Below, in pieces: positions 7,888 to 17,596 of a stretch of 64,000 bases of DNA; the stretch's first letter is position 1; each line of letters begins with the position of its first letter. This DNA comes from Bryobacterales bacterium (GTDB taxonomy: Bacteria > Acidobacteriota > Terriglobia > Bryobacterales > Bryobacteraceae). The notes beneath the pieces were generated by a model. That model was not told the origin of the DNA, did not search any database, and was given only the letters and a program-made list of their open reading frames with translations. A program made the translations under genes and the position numbers. The stretch spans positions 42,155-106,154 of the forward strand of contig JAFAQY010000114.1 in the NCBI GenBank assembly GCA_019261985.1, written 5' to 3'.

Positions 7888-8655
7888 TTATTTGCCCACC
7901 AGGTGCTTCAAGTCCTTCTCATTCTCGTCGCAGACGTACTCGATTAAATCTGTATCCGGATTCGCGGCAAGCTCAAGGTTTACGTTCCACGGCTTGGTAT
8001 AGGCCTTGGGATCGTCGATCGTAATTTTCAAGTCGATGTGGCCCCAATCCCGGCGGTGAAAGCGCTCTGTCAGGTGAAGCGCTTCCGTTCCCGGATGGCC
8101 GTTGTTGTCGAGCCAATTATTGTCAACGAAGCCTGACGACTCTACAACCAGCGTGTCGCCGTCCCATTTGCCGATCGAATAGCCCATCCAGGTGGGGTTA
8201 GGATCTTTGGGCAGCGGCCGTCCATCCATGAAGATCTGCCGGTAACTGTGCAGCGCTTCATACAGAATGACTATCATTCCGTTCGTGGTGTTCACGATTT
8301 TGAACGGATATGGCACTACGTTTTCGCGCGGCACGCCGGATAAAACGCAATACGCCTGCGGATCTTCGCGGCTGAGCGTATCCAGGCGATGCTTATATAA
8401 AGTCTCCGCCCAGGGTTGAAACGATACCTCGCCGGGCTTTAGGTCTCTCGCGATGTTGCCGGTGTAGCCGGCGCGCGTGACCCAGACGCCGGAGAGATCG
8501 GGTTTACCATCCGGCTTTTTGGGCGCGGGCGCGGCGAGGTCTGGCTTTCCATTCGGCAGGCGAGGCACGCCGGGCTTGGGAAAATCGGTCCACTGGGCGA
8601 AAGCCGCCGTGGAAACGGTAAAGGCGAACACAATGGCAACGGTTGAGAGCTTCAT
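7888..8655 (-). CDS. Secreted protein of an Acidobacteria-typical family
   Basis: 255 aa. A clear signal peptide (MKLSTVAIVFAFTVSTAAFA, cleavage after AFA) precedes a repeated Pro/Gly/Lys-Pro-Asp stretch (PNGKPDLAAPAPKKPDGKPD) and LSGVWV. The body contains LYEALHSYRQIFMDGRPLP, WDGDTLVVESSGF and a region ending TERFHRRDWGHIDLKITID. Proteins of this form are abundant in Solibacter-like genomes and have no assigned reaction. Monocistronic, convergent with pheA. The 85-base gap to pheA shows nothing definite. Confidence 0.8.
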   Translation of the reverse strand: MKLSTVAIVFAFTVSTAAFAQWTDFPKPGVPRLPNGKPDLAAPAPKKPDGKPDLSGVWVTRAGYTGNIARDLKPGEVSFQPWAETLYKHRLDTLSREDPQAYCVLSGVPRENVVPYPFKIVNTTNGMIVILYEALHSYRQIFMDGRPLPKDPNPTWMGYSIGKWDGDTLVVESSGFVDNNWLDNNGHPGTEALHLTERFHRRDWGHIDLKITIDDPKAYTKPWNVNLELAANPDTDLIEYVCDENEKDLKHLVGK

Positions 8656-8709
8656 ACTGATCCCGATTACTCCATCGCTTAGTGTACGCTTCTAAACTCT
8701 CCCGCACCA

Positions 8710-8880
8710 CAAGTGGGGCAGGATGCCATCCTGCGGCGGCTTGCCAAGCCGCTAGCGCCGCTTATTTCCTAACGTCCGACCGATTGGTTACCTGGAGTAC
8801 CTTTCTGCAGGCCAGTTTCTAAGGCCCGCAAGCCAGTCCCTCGGCCGCCCAGCGCGATTGGCAATCGCGCGCCGGTTGCC
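8710..8880. repeat. Intergenic cluster of dispersed palindromes
   Basis: The 345-base gap between the secreted protein and the hybrid kinase holds no gene. It contains GTGGGGCAGGATGCCATCCT at about 8711, GGCGGCTTGCCAAGCCGC just after, and GCGCGATTGGCAATCGCGCG near 8851. All belong to the repeat family seen across the window. Confidence 0.7.
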
Positions 8881-9000
8881 AAACCGGGCCCACAAACAAG
8901 ATTTGAAACATTAGGCCAACCACATGCCTCCAAATCAACGGGAGGGGTTTACCTCCAGGTTGGCGCACGTACTATGTTCAGACTGGTGCTACGTTGAAAG

Positions 9001-12000
9001 ATGGTAGGGAAACCGCAAACCACGCGGCGGCCTGAAGGCGAATTAATGCTAGCGGCTGGTAGCGAAAGCCGGACGGATTTCCTGGTTGGCTCCGGCGAGA
9101 TGGGCGCGTTGATCCGCGCCTTCGATTGGAGCCTGACCCCACTCGGCCCCATCGACTCATGGCCGCAGGTTCTCAAGACCTCCATCAGCCTTATCCTGAG
9201 CTCTCGCCATCCCATGTGGATTGGTTGGGGCCCGCGGATGACGTTTCTGTACAACGATGCGTATCTGCACGTTCTCGGCCCCGCTAAGCATCCCCACGCA
9301 TTGGGCCGGCCGGCTTCCGAAGTTTGGTCGGAAATCTGGGATGTTTGCGGTCCGCTCGCCGACAAAGTGGTTAAAAGCGGCGAAGCGAGCTTCGTTGACG
9401 ATGTGCGTCTGTTCATGGACCGGGGCGATTTCCTGGAAGAAACCTTCTATTCGTTCTCCTATAGCCCGATCCGCGATCATACAGGCAACGTCTGCGGACT
9501 CTTTTGCCCTTCTACCGACGTTACCCCAAAGGTCCTGAATGCGAGGCGCCTCGCTACGCTATCCGAGCTAGCAGCCAACGCTCTAGTTGAAAAGACCATC
9601 GCCACGGCCTGCGCTAGCGCGGCCCTCACGCTCGAAAAGAATCCCGACGACATTCCGTTCGCCCTTCTTTATCTGGCGGACGAGACAGCGGGCCACGCTT
9701 CGCTGGAACAAGCCGTCGGCGCGTTCGGAACGGAAGTCCTCCAAACCAACATCGTTGATCTCAACCGCATCTCCGCGTCAAGTCCGTGGCATATTGCCGA
9801 AGTCTTTCGCGCCGCGCACCGGCGCGTAATTCCGGTAGAGGCGCTGGAATGGCTGCCTCTCGGGGTAGCCAACAAACGAGTTGCGGAAGCCGTGGTCCTC
9901 CCGGTGACCTCTAGCGGCGAGCACCGCCCGTATGGCGTCCTGATTTGCGGAGTGAATCCGTGCCGCCGCTTGGATGCGGAATACACCACGTTCTTCGAGT
10001 TGGTGGCGGGCCAATTCGCCGCGGCCATCCAGAACGCCAGCGCAGCCGAGGAGGAGAAAAAACGCGCGGATGCGCTTGCCGAGCTGAACCGTGCCAAAAC
10101 AGTTTTCTTCTCAAATGTCAGCCACGAGTTCCGCACGCCCCTCACCCTCATGCTTGGCCCTCTCGAGGCCCTGCTCGCGAAGGCGCCAGACCTGAATAGC
10201 GACGATCGCGAACAACTCTCGATCGCGCACCGTAATAGTCTGCGGCTTCTCAAGCTGGTGAACTCGTTGTTGGACTTTTCGCGTATTGAAGCGGGCCGCA
10301 TCAAAGCCTGGTATACGCCGGTCGATCTTTCTGCGTTAACGGCGGAGCTTGCGTCCAATTTCCGCTCCGCGCTGGAAGCCGCGGGGTTGAAGTTCATCGT
10401 GGAGTGCCCGCCGCTGCGGAAGCCCGTTTACGTGGACCGCGAAATGTGGGAGAAGATTGTGCTGAATCTTCTCTCAAACGCGTTCAAATTCACCTTCAAA
10501 GGCAGCGTGACCGTGCGGATGGAAGCGGCGGATGATGCAGCCGTTCTGCACGTCTCCGATACCGGCATCGGCATTTCCGAGGCTGACCTGCCACGGCTGT
10601 TTGAGCGCTTTCACCGCATCGAAGGCGCCAGGGGCAGAACCTATGAAGGCACCGGTATCGGCCTCGCCCTCGTCCAAGAGCTCGTTAAATTGCATGGAGG
10701 CCATATTTCGATTTCGAGCCGCGTAGGCGAAGGCAGCACGTTTACCGTTTCGATTCCGTTCGGCAAACAGCATCTGCCAAAAGAGCAGGTGGGGCGCGGC
10801 GAAGCGCGCCCGATTTCCTTATCGCGGCTGGAAAGCTACACCGGGGAGGCGTTGACGTGGCTGGCTTCGAACAGCAACCCCGCAGTCGCCACCCAGTTGG
10901 GTGCGACGAGCAAAAAACGAGCATGCGTCCTTATCGCCGAGGACAACGCCGACATGCGGGAGTATGCCTCCCGAATTCTTGCCGCTGATTCCGGATACGA
11001 AATCTTAACGGCGCCGGATGGCGAGAAAGCTCTTGAACTGATACGGCGGAATCCACCGGACTTGCTGATCGCCGATACGATGATGCCGGCGCTGGATGGC
11101 CTCGGTCTGCTTAAGGGCGTTCGCGCCGATCCCGCAACGCAAAGTTTGCCCGTAATCCTTTTATCGGCGCGCGCCGGCGAGGACGAGCGCGTCGAAGGCC
11201 TGGAAGCGGGAGCGGACGATTACCTGGTCAAACCGTTCGCCGCTAGCGAGCTTCGCGCGCGCGTTGGCACCCACATTCGTCTTGCGGCGCTCCGCCGCCA
11301 GGCGGCTGAACGCGAGGCGGCGCTTCGCGCGGACGCCGAAGCGCAGCGGGATCGTGCGATCAATATTCTCGAGAACATGTCGGATGGCTTCTTCGCGCTC
11401 GATCGCGATTGGCGTATAACCTACGCCAACGCCGAAGCGGAGCGGCTCACCGGTATGCGCCGCGAGGACATCGTCGGCAAGAGGCAATGGGAGCTTTTCG
11501 CGTACGCCGTGGGCACCCCCGCATACCAGGAACTTCAGCGGGCAGCCGCCCAGAGAGTGGCAGTCAACTTCGAGACCTACTACGAGCCGTGGAAACGCTG
11601 GTTGCATCTGAAGGCGCAACCTGCTTCCGAAGGCGGCATGTTCTTTTTTTTCGAAGACATCACCGAGCGCAAGCGAGCCCAGGAGGCAGTGCGCGAAAGC
11701 GAGGAAACTTTCCGGGCCATCGTCGAGACCACTCCCGAATGCGTCAAGCTCGTGGCCGCCGACGGCACCGTCCTGCACATGAATTCTTGGGGTTTGAAAA
11801 TAGTCAGCGCGGAACATCCCGAGGATGTCATTGGGCATAGCGTCTATCACCTGATCGCGCCCGAGTTTAAAGAAGCCTATCGCGCATTTAACGAAAAAAT
11901 TTGTTCGGGGGAGCGCGGCTCGCTTGAATTCGAAATTGTGGACCTGAAAGGTGTCCGCAAGCAGATGGAAACTCATGCCGCCGCGTTGCGCAGGCCGGAC

Positions 12001-14016
12001 GGAACCGCGGTTCAACTCGCGATCACGCGAGATGTTTCGGAACGTACGGTCCGTGAACGGGCCAGCCTTCTGCTGGGCTCTATCGTCGAAACTTCCGACG
12101 ACGCCATCATCAGCAAGGATCTCAACGGCATCGTTACAAGTTGGAACAAGAGCGCCGAACGCGTGTTTGGGTACACCTCCGAAGAAGCGCTCGGAAAGCC
12201 GATTACTATCCTTATTCCCGAAGATCGGCAACACGAAGAGCCGGAGATTCTGACGAGGCTCAGACATGGTGACCGCGTCGACCACTTCGAGACGATCCGG
12301 CGCCGGAAAGACGGCGTCCTGCTGAATGTGTCCCTGACGATCTCCCCCATTAAAGATTCAACCGGCAAGATCGTCGGCGCGTCTAAAATCGCCCGCAACA
12401 TCACCGAGCGGAAACGCAATGAGGCTGCGATTCAGCAATTGAACACGCAGCTGACTCTGGAGCTTTCGGCGATGATGCGGATGCAGCAGCTTAGCACCCG
12501 TCTGGTCCGGACAGCCGATTTTCAGGAGCTTCTTGGAGAAATTATCGATGCGGCCTTGGAGATTACCGGCGCGGAGATGGGCAATATACAGTTGCTCGAA
12601 AATGACGCGCTGAGCATCGTCGCGCAACGCGGGTTTGACGCGCCGTTCCTGGAATTCTTGAACGGCGCGGGCCAGTCCGCATGCCGCGGAGCAATGCAGG
12701 CCGGCGAGCGCGTGATTATCGAGGACGTAAACACAAGTCCTGAGTTCGACGACCGGGCCCGCGAAATCATGCTTGAAGCCGGAGCCAGGGCGCTACAGTG
12801 TACGCCCTTGGTCAGCCGCTCGGGGCAACTCTTCGGAACGCTTTCCACCTACTACCGCGCGGCCAAACGGCCTGGAGATCGCGATCTGCGTTTCCTTGAC
12901 CTTTTGGCCCGCCAGGTTGCCGATTTGATTGAGCGGGACCGGGCGCAAGCCGAGTTGCATGCCAGCGAGGGCAGGTTCCGGCAGCTTGCCGATTCGATGC
13001 CGCAGATTGTGTGGACGGCCCGGCCCGACGGTTACGTCGATTATTACAACCAGCGATGGTATGAGTTTACGGGCTTCGCCAAGGATCAGTTCGGAGATGC
13101 AAGCTGGCAGCGCGCCCTGCATCCCGAGGATGTGCAGCGCTCCCGCGAATATTATTACGCTTGTATCGGGAGTGGAAGACCCTATCAGATCGAATACCGT
13201 TTTTGGGACCGGCATGACCGGCGCTGGCGCTGGTTCATGGGGCGAGCTCTTCCGGTGCGCGACGAGTACGGCTCTATTGTGAAGTGGTTCGGCAGTTGCA
13301 CGGATATCGACGATCAGAAGCGGGTGGAAGAGGAGCTCCGGCGTGCCAATAGCGACCTGGAGCAGTTCGCTTTTTCGGCCAGCCATGACCTTCAGGAGCC
13401 TTTGCGCAGCGTAAAGATTTACAGCGAGCTGCTAAGTAACAGGTATCGCGATCAGTTGGACGGGCCGGCGCTTCAATTTTGCGATTACATGCGCGAGGGT
13501 GCAACGCGCATGGAGCAATTAGTGCGGGATCTTCTCGCCTACACGCGAGTGTCGAAACTCGAAGCACCCACGGGGGAAACGGATGCCAACGCCGCGCTGG
13601 GCGAGACGCTGGCGAATTTGAATTTGGCAATCCAGGAAAGCGGCGCTCAAATTACTAGCGACTCGCTGCCGCCCGTGCGCGTCCATAGCGCGCATATGCA
13701 GCAGCTATTCCAAAACCTGATTGGGAACGCGATAAAGTATCGCGGCCCGGACCGGGTTCCTGTAATTCACGTCAGCGCTCAAAAACAAAGCGAACAGTGG
13801 GTCTTTTCGATCCAGGACAATGGGATCGGGATCGACCCCCAATACAAGGAGCGGATCTTTGGTTTATTCAAGCGATTACACACAGGCGACCAATATTCCG
13901 GTACCGGTATCGGTTTGGCCATCTGCCAGCGGATCGTGGAGCGGTATCATGGCCGGATCTGGGTCGAATCCAATCCGGGGCACGGATCGACGTTTAGGTT
14001 CAGTCTCCCCGTCTAA
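9001..14016 (+). CDS. Hybrid sensor histidine kinase, multi-PAS/GAF, two kinase cores
   Basis: 1671 aa, no membrane segments evident, so cytoplasmic sensing. Order: PAS-like (about 40-170), GAF (180-345), first HisKA with SNVSHEFRTPLTLMLGPL near 370, HATPase with NLLSNAFKFT near 488, DTGIGI and GTGIGLAL; receiver domain (640-760) with AEDNAD, the acceptor Asp in LIADTMMPALDG near 690 and LVKPF; three PAS domains (785-1150), GAF (1160-1300), another PAS (1320-1450); then a phytochrome-like HisKA with FSASHDLQEPLRSVKI near 1459 and a final HATPase ending GHGSTFRFSLPV. Two complete kinase cores in one chain is unusual. The response regulator gene overlaps its 3' end. The ATG at 9001 lacks a strong ribosome binding site; ATG at 9046 is an alternative. 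Confidence 0.88.
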   Translation: MVGKPQTTRRPEGELMLAAGSESRTDFLVGSGEMGALIRAFDWSLTPLGPIDSWPQVLKTSISLILSSRHPMWIGWGPRMTFLYNDAYLHVLGPAKHPHALGRPASEVWSEIWDVCGPLADKVVKSGEASFVDDVRLFMDRGDFLEETFYSFSYSPIRDHTGNVCGLFCPSTDVTPKVLNARRLATLSELAANALVEKTIATACASAALTLEKNPDDIPFALLYLADETAGHASLEQAVGAFGTEVLQTNIVDLNRISASSPWHIAEVFRAAHRRVIPVEALEWLPLGVANKRVAEAVVLPVTSSGEHRPYGVLICGVNPCRRLDAEYTTFFELVAGQFAAAIQNASAAEEEKKRADALAELNRAKTVFFSNVSHEFRTPLTLMLGPLEALLAKAPDLNSDDREQLSIAHRNSLRLLKLVNSLLDFSRIEAGRIKAWYTPVDLSALTAELASNFRSALEAAGLKFIVECPPLRKPVYVDREMWEKIVLNLLSNAFKFTFKGSVTVRMEAADDAAVLHVSDTGIGISEADLPRLFERFHRIEGARGRTYEGTGIGLALVQELVKLHGGHISISSRVGEGSTFTVSIPFGKQHLPKEQVGRGEARPISLSRLESYTGEALTWLASNSNPAVATQLGATSKKRACVLIAEDNADMREYASRILAADSGYEILTAPDGEKALELIRRNPPDLLIADTMMPALDGLGLLKGVRADPATQSLPVILLSARAGEDERVEGLEAGADDYLVKPFAASELRARVGTHIRLAALRRQAAEREAALRADAEAQRDRAINILENMSDGFFALDRDWRITYANAEAERLTGMRREDIVGKRQWELFAYAVGTPAYQELQRAAAQRVAVNFETYYEPWKRWLHLKAQPASEGGMFFFFEDITERKRAQEAVRESEETFRAIVETTPECVKLVAADGTVLHMNSWGLKIVSAEHPEDVIGHSVYHLIAPEFKEAYRAFNEKICSGERGSLEFEIVDLKGVRKQMETHAAALRRPDGTAVQLAITRDVSERTVRERASLLLGSIVETSDDAIISKDLNGIVTSWNKSAERVFGYTSEEALGKPITILIPEDRQHEEPEILTRLRHGDRVDHFETIRRRKDGVLLNVSLTISPIKDSTGKIVGASKIARNITERKRNEAAIQQLNTQLTLELSAMMRMQQLSTRLVRTADFQELLGEIIDAALEITGAEMGNIQLLENDALSIVAQRGFDAPFLEFLNGAGQSACRGAMQAGERVIIEDVNTSPEFDDRAREIMLEAGARALQCTPLVSRSGQLFGTLSTYYRAAKRPGDRDLRFLDLLARQVADLIERDRAQAELHASEGRFRQLADSMPQIVWTARPDGYVDYYNQRWYEFTGFAKDQFGDASWQRALHPEDVQRSREYYYACIGSGRPYQIEYRFWDRHDRRWRWFMGRALPVRDEYGSIVKWFGSCTDIDDQKRVEEELRRANSDLEQFAFSASHDLQEPLRSVKIYSELLSNRYRDQLDGPALQFCDYMREGATRMEQLVRDLLAYTRVSKLEAPTGETDANAALGETLANLNLAIQESGAQITSDSLPPVRVHSAHMQQLFQNLIGNAIKYRGPDRVPVIHVSAQKQSEQWVFSIQDNGIGIDPQYKERIFGLFKRLHTGDQYSGTGIGLAICQRIVERYHGRIWVESNPGHGSTFRFSLPV

Positions 14017-14476
14017 CGAGCCAGAGCCGACGGCGCCTTACCACATTTTGATCGTGGAAGATAATCAGGCGGATGTCTTCCTGATTCGCGAGGCAATCGA
14101 CGGCGCCAAGGTCAATGCCGAAATCCATGTGGTTTATGACGGAGAACAGGCCACGCGTTATTGCGCGGACATCGCGGCCGACGATAGCTTGCCGGCTCCC
14201 GCGCTCGTGATCCTCGACATTAATCTTCCCAAGAAGCAGGGCGGCGAGGTTCTGGGGGACATGCGAAAAAGTGAAAGGTGCAAGGATGCGCTGGTGCTTG
14301 TGGTCACTTCATCGGATTCCGATGCCGACCGCGTGGAAATGGCTCGTCGCGGCGCGAATGGGTACTTCCGGAAGCCTTCCGATTTCGAGGCATATATGAA
14401 GCTGGGCGGCATTGTGAAGCAACTCCTGGAGAGCAAAACCGCGCCCCCCAGCCCAGACCGCGCCGGCCTAGCTTAA
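13949..14476 (+). CDS. Rcp-like single-domain response regulator
   Basis: About 175 aa, of which the receiver domain fills residues 35-165: YHILIVEDNQADVFLIREAI (acidic pocket), VILDINLPKKQGGEVL with the phosphoacceptor Asp, VVTSSDSDADR and the conserved Lys in YFRKPSDF. No output domain, as in Rcp1-type partners of phytochrome-class kinases. The start is uncertain: ATG 13949 lies within the kinase gene (68-base overlap) and the frame is open further up; the domain itself begins around 14035. Translational coupling to the kinase is likely and the C-terminal kinase core of that protein is of the matching phytochrome-like type. Confidence 0.8.
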   Translation: MAGSGSNPIRGTDRRLGSVSPSNEPEPTAPYHILIVEDNQADVFLIREAIDGAKVNAEIHVVYDGEQATRYCADIAADDSLPAPALVILDINLPKKQGGEVLGDMRKSERCKDALVLVVTSSDSDADRVEMARRGANGYFRKPSDFEAYMKLGGIVKQLLESKTAPPSPDRAGLA

Positions 14477-14515
14477 GTCGTTTGTATTAATAGACTCTGG
14501 TTTGTTTGCGCGCTG

Positions 14516-14590
14516 CGGGGCAGGATGCCATCTTGTGGGGCAGGATGCCATCCTGCGGCGATTGCCAATCGCGCTGGACGGGCCGTCCCA
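14516..14590. repeat. Tandem GGGGCAGGATGCCATC repeats
   Basis: GGGGCAGGATGCCATC occurs twice in a row (about 14517 and 14536), followed by CTGCGGCGATTGCCAATCGC. Part of the dispersed palindrome family; lies in the convergent gap between the response regulator and coxD. Confidence 0.7.
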
Positions 14591-14673
14591 AACAGCAGCT
14601 AGTGGTTACCATGCGCCAGCAAAATCATCAGCTGCCAGACCTTTTCAAGCAACCCATTAAAACTAGCGCAGCG

Positions 14674-14958
14674 TTACGACCAGCGACGGCCGATGTAGTC
14701 CGTGATCGTCAGCGAGACGAGTATCAGAAACCAGATCACTCCCCCGGCCAGGGCGACCCGCACCAGCTTGCCCTCATATAGCGCGTGCATGAAGAACGCC
14801 GCGATAAGCGAAGCTTTCACGGCGGCAATCCCCACAGCCACGACGACATTCATCGGACCCATATCTATGAAGCCAAGCAGAGTAGTCAAGGCTGTAAGCG
14901 CGAGCAGGCCCCCGAACGTATATGCGTATGTTTTTCTCGAGACAGCAGGTTGAGCCAT
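14674..14958 (-). CDS. coxD: Cytochrome c oxidase subunit IV
   Basis: 94 aa with three hydrophobic segments (TFGGLLALTALTTLLGFIDM, NVVVAVGIAAVKASLIAAFF and VALAGGVIWFLILVSLTITD). It matches the small bacterial caa3-type subunit IV (CtaF/COX4_pro), including the conserved KASLIAAFFMH. Last gene of the respiratory operon, 3 bases after coxC. Structural role in the membrane oxidase complex; not catalytic. Confidence 0.85.
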   Translation of the reverse strand: MAQPAVSRKTYAYTFGGLLALTALTTLLGFIDMGPMNVVVAVGIAAVKASLIAAFFMHALYEGKLVRVALAGGVIWFLILVSLTITDYIGRRWS

Positions 14959-14961
14959 AAG

Positions 14962-15621
14962 TCACAATTTGTGCAAGTGCAGCCCTTCGACATAGAAGAT
15001 GGCGAACAGGAACACCCAGATAATATCCACGAAATGCCAGTACAAACCCGTCAGCTCCACCGGCGTATGATATTCGGCGGAAAACGACCCGGCGCGATTG
15101 CGAATCAGCATCGCAGTCAAAATGCCTTCTCCAACGAACATGTGCACCGCGTGAAGGCCGGTCATCAGGAAGTACAGGAGAAAGAACATCTCCACCTGCC
15201 CGGGATTCGGACCGCGGTAATCGAACCAGATACCCGGCGCGCGATGCTCCTGATAGTGTTGATAGTATTCCGTAAACTTGATTCCCAGGAACACCAGTCC
15301 TAGAAACATGGTGGCTAGCAGAAATATAGAAAGCATCCGCCGGTTTCCGGTTTCCGCGCTAAACACGGCGAGAGCCATGGTAAAGCTGCTGCCGATCAGC
15401 ACCGCCGTGTTGATAGCCCCCAGCGTGATGCTCATATCTCCGCTGCCCACAATGAAGGACTCCGGAAATTTCATCCGGTAAACGGTAAACGCCAAAAATA
15501 GCCCGCCGAAGAGCATCACTTCGGTCATAATGAAGATCCACATGCCGAAAGTGGAGCTTTCGCGCTGCTGAACCGGATTGTTGTACTGCTCGCGAAGAAG
15601 AAGCGCGGTGGGATCAGCCAA
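14962..15621 (-). CDS. coxC: Cytochrome c oxidase subunit III
   Basis: 219 aa, five membrane helices. Family features are [19 protein letters not shown] near residue 24 (with the conserved Glu of the TE motif), a central [13 protein letters not shown], and the end [20 protein letters not shown]. Short five-helix form, typical of caa3-type enzymes. Overlaps the coxA stop by 8 bases, so translation is probably coupled. Supports the proton-pumping activity of subunit I. Confidence 0.92.
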   Translation of the reverse strand: MADPTALLLREQYNNPVQQRESSTFGMWIFIMTEVMLFGGLFLAFTVYRMKFPESFIVGSGDMSITLGAINTAVLIGSSFTMALAVFSAETGNRRMLSIFLLATMFLGLVFLGIKFTEYYQHYQEHRAPGIWFDYRGPNPGQVEMFFLLYFLMTGLHAVHMFVGEGILTAMLIRNRAGSFSAEYHTPVELTGLYWHFVDIIWVFLFAIFYVEGLHLHKL

Positions 15622-17239
15622 GTCGCAGTTCCTCCCTCAAGCCTCCGAAGTCGTACGGCCCGCGTGTTACCACCGGAGTTTCTTCGAAGTTCTCGCGCGG
15701 CGGCGGCGAGGGCGTCTGCCACTCCAGGCCCGTGGCACGCCACGGATTGGGACCGGCGGGCTTGCCATACCTCCACGACCAAGTGAGATAAAGCAGAGGC
15801 AGAACATATCCTACGCCCAAAATCGACGCGCCGGCCGTCGACAGCACATTCAACATGTGGAATTCCGGCGCGTAGGCCGCATACCGCCTCGGCATTCCCA
15901 TGTAACCCAGGATGAATTGCGGAAAGAAAGTCAGATTGAACCCGAGGAATACGATCAATGCCGAAAGCTTAGCCAAAGGCTCCCAATACAGTTTCCCCGT
16001 AATCTTCGGCCAGAAATAATGCATGCCGCCCAAATATCCCATCACTGTGCCGCCCACCATGATGTAGTGAAAATGCGCGATTACAAAGTACGTATCGGTA
16101 ACGTGCACGTCGATACCGAGCGCGGCTAAGAACAACCCGGTCATTCCGCCGACCGTAAACAACCCGATGAAACCGATCGCGTACAGCATCGGCGTGTCCC
16201 AGGAAATGGAGCCTTTGTACATGGTTGCGCTCCAGTTGAACACCTTGATCGCAGATGGCACCGCGACCAAATAGCTCAAGAACGAGAACGCCAAGGCCGA
16301 ATACATCGACTGGCCGGCGACAAACATATGATGTCCCCAGACCAGAAATCCGATGGCGGCAATGGCGATGCTCGCGAACGCGACGAACTTGTAGCCGAAA
16401 AGAGGCTTGCGCGAAAATGTGGGAACCAGCTCGCTGATCACAGCCATCGCCGGCAGCACCATGATGTAAACGGCCGGATGCGAATAGAACCAGAACATGT
16501 GCTGGAACAGGACCGGATCACCGCCCAAGGCGGGGTCATAAATACCGACCCGGAAGATTCTCTCGACCATTACCATCAGCAGCGTAATAGCCAATACCGG
16601 CGTCGCCAGGACCAGAATGATGCTGGTGGCGTAATGCGACCAGATGAACAGGGGCAGTCGAAACCAGGTCAGGCCCGGCGCGCGCATGCGGTGAATGGTG
16701 ACGATGAAGTTCAGTCCGGTGAGAATGGAAGAAAAACCCGAAATGAATACGCCCAGCGCCGCTGTGCTCACGTACGTGGTCGAAAAACCGGTACTGAAAG
16801 GCGTGTAGAAAGTCCAGCCTGTGTCGACCCCGCCGCGAATCATCGAGTACAGAGCCACAAATGCGGCGAGATTAAAGATGTACCAGCTCAGCAGATTCAG
16901 TTTCGGGAAGGCAACGTCTTTCGCGCCGATCATCATCGGAATGAAGAAATTTCCCAGCGTGTTGGGTATAGAAGGAATCAGGAAAAACCACACCATGATG
17001 ATGCCGTGCATGGTGAACAGCTTGTTATAGATCTGGGGCCCTACCAGCCATCCGTATGGCTCTAAAAGCTGCAAGCGCATCAGCAGCGCGAAGAATCCGC
17101 CGATGAAGAACAACACTGTGACGGATGCGACATACAACAATCCGATGCGCTTATGGTCGAGAGTAAGCAGCCAGGATTTGATGCCGGTTTCGGCATCCAG
17201 ATAATTTCTTTCAACAGGGACTTCAACCGCAGGTGTCAT
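15614..17239 (-). CDS. coxA: Cytochrome c oxidase subunit I (heme-copper oxidase)
   Basis: 541 aa, twelve membrane helices. Carries heme a and the heme a3-CuB site that reduces oxygen to water. Ligands visible: heme a His in [13 protein letters not shown], CuB His/Tyr pair in [12 protein letters not shown], the HH pair in [10 protein letters not shown], and the heme ligands in [12 protein letters not shown]. The start is set at ATG 17239 ([15 protein letters not shown]); the frame is open further upstream only because a dispersed repeat lies there. That repeat array copies the words around this start codon three times. Type A-like sequence ([10 protein letters not shown] at the N-terminus). 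Confidence 0.95.
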   Translation of the reverse strand: MTPAVEVPVERNYLDAETGIKSWLLTLDHKRIGLLYVASVTVLFFIGGFFALLMRLQLLEPYGWLVGPQIYNKLFTMHGIIMVWFFLIPSIPNTLGNFFIPMMIGAKDVAFPKLNLLSWYIFNLAAFVALYSMIRGGVDTGWTFYTPFSTGFSTTYVSTAALGVFISGFSSILTGLNFIVTIHRMRAPGLTWFRLPLFIWSHYATSIILVLATPVLAITLLMVMVERIFRVGIYDPALGGDPVLFQHMFWFYSHPAVYIMVLPAMAVISELVPTFSRKPLFGYKFVAFASIAIAAIGFLVWGHHMFVAGQSMYSALAFSFLSYLVAVPSAIKVFNWSATMYKGSISWDTPMLYAIGFIGLFTVGGMTGLFLAALGIDVHVTDTYFVIAHFHYIMVGGTVMGYLGGMHYFWPKITGKLYWEPLAKLSALIVFLGFNLTFFPQFILGYMGMPRRYAAYAPEFHMLNVLSTAGASILGVGYVLPLLYLTWSWRYGKPAGPNPWRATGLEWQTPSPPPRENFEETPVVTRGPYDFGGLREELRLG

Positions 17240-17595
17240 AGTTGTGGGGCAGGATGCAATCCTGCGCGCGATTGCCAATCGCGCCTGGCGATGATAGAAA
17301 AACCGTCGAAGCGGGTAGCAACCTGCCCGACCGGACTTGAACAGCAGGTGTCATGGTTGTGGGGCAGGATGCCAATCCTGCGCGCGATTGCCAATCGCGC
17401 TGGGCGATGGCAGAAAAACCGTCCAAGCGGGTTAGCAACCCGCTGCAGGTTGGCAACCTGCCCCACATTTGAACAGCAGGTGTCATATTTGTGGGGCAGG
17501 ATGCCAATCCTGCGCGCGATTGCCAATCGCGCCTGGCGATCGTCGAAAGGCATCGAAGCGGGTTAGCGACCGGAGTTGCGTAGCAGGTGTCATAA
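17226..17595. repeat. Imperfect tandem array between coxB and coxA
   Basis: CAGGTGTCAT (the coxA start region, read on the minus strand as ATGACACCTG) occurs four times, at about 17230, 17345, 17477 and 17584, giving units of roughly 115, 132 and 107 bases. Each unit holds GTGGGGCAGGATGC, a GCGCGATTGCCAATCGCGC palindrome, and AAGCGGGTTAGC. The units thus duplicate a coxA 5' fragment together with the dispersed palindromes. The array fills almost the whole coxB-coxA gap. Confidence 0.85.
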
Positions 17596-17596
17596 T

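Noticed and set aside
11161..12285. Minus-strand frame opposite the hybrid kinase
   Set aside because: No family resemblance; high-GC shadow of the PAS-containing kinase gene.
16328..17065. Plus-strand frame opposite coxA
   Set aside because: Antisense of a highly conserved membrane enzyme; its composition (Arg, Gln, His-rich) is that of a reverse-complement shadow.
17226..17595. CRISPR array
   Set aside because: Only three to four units of irregular length (107-132) with no unique spacers; units share the whole sequence, so it is a tandem duplication.
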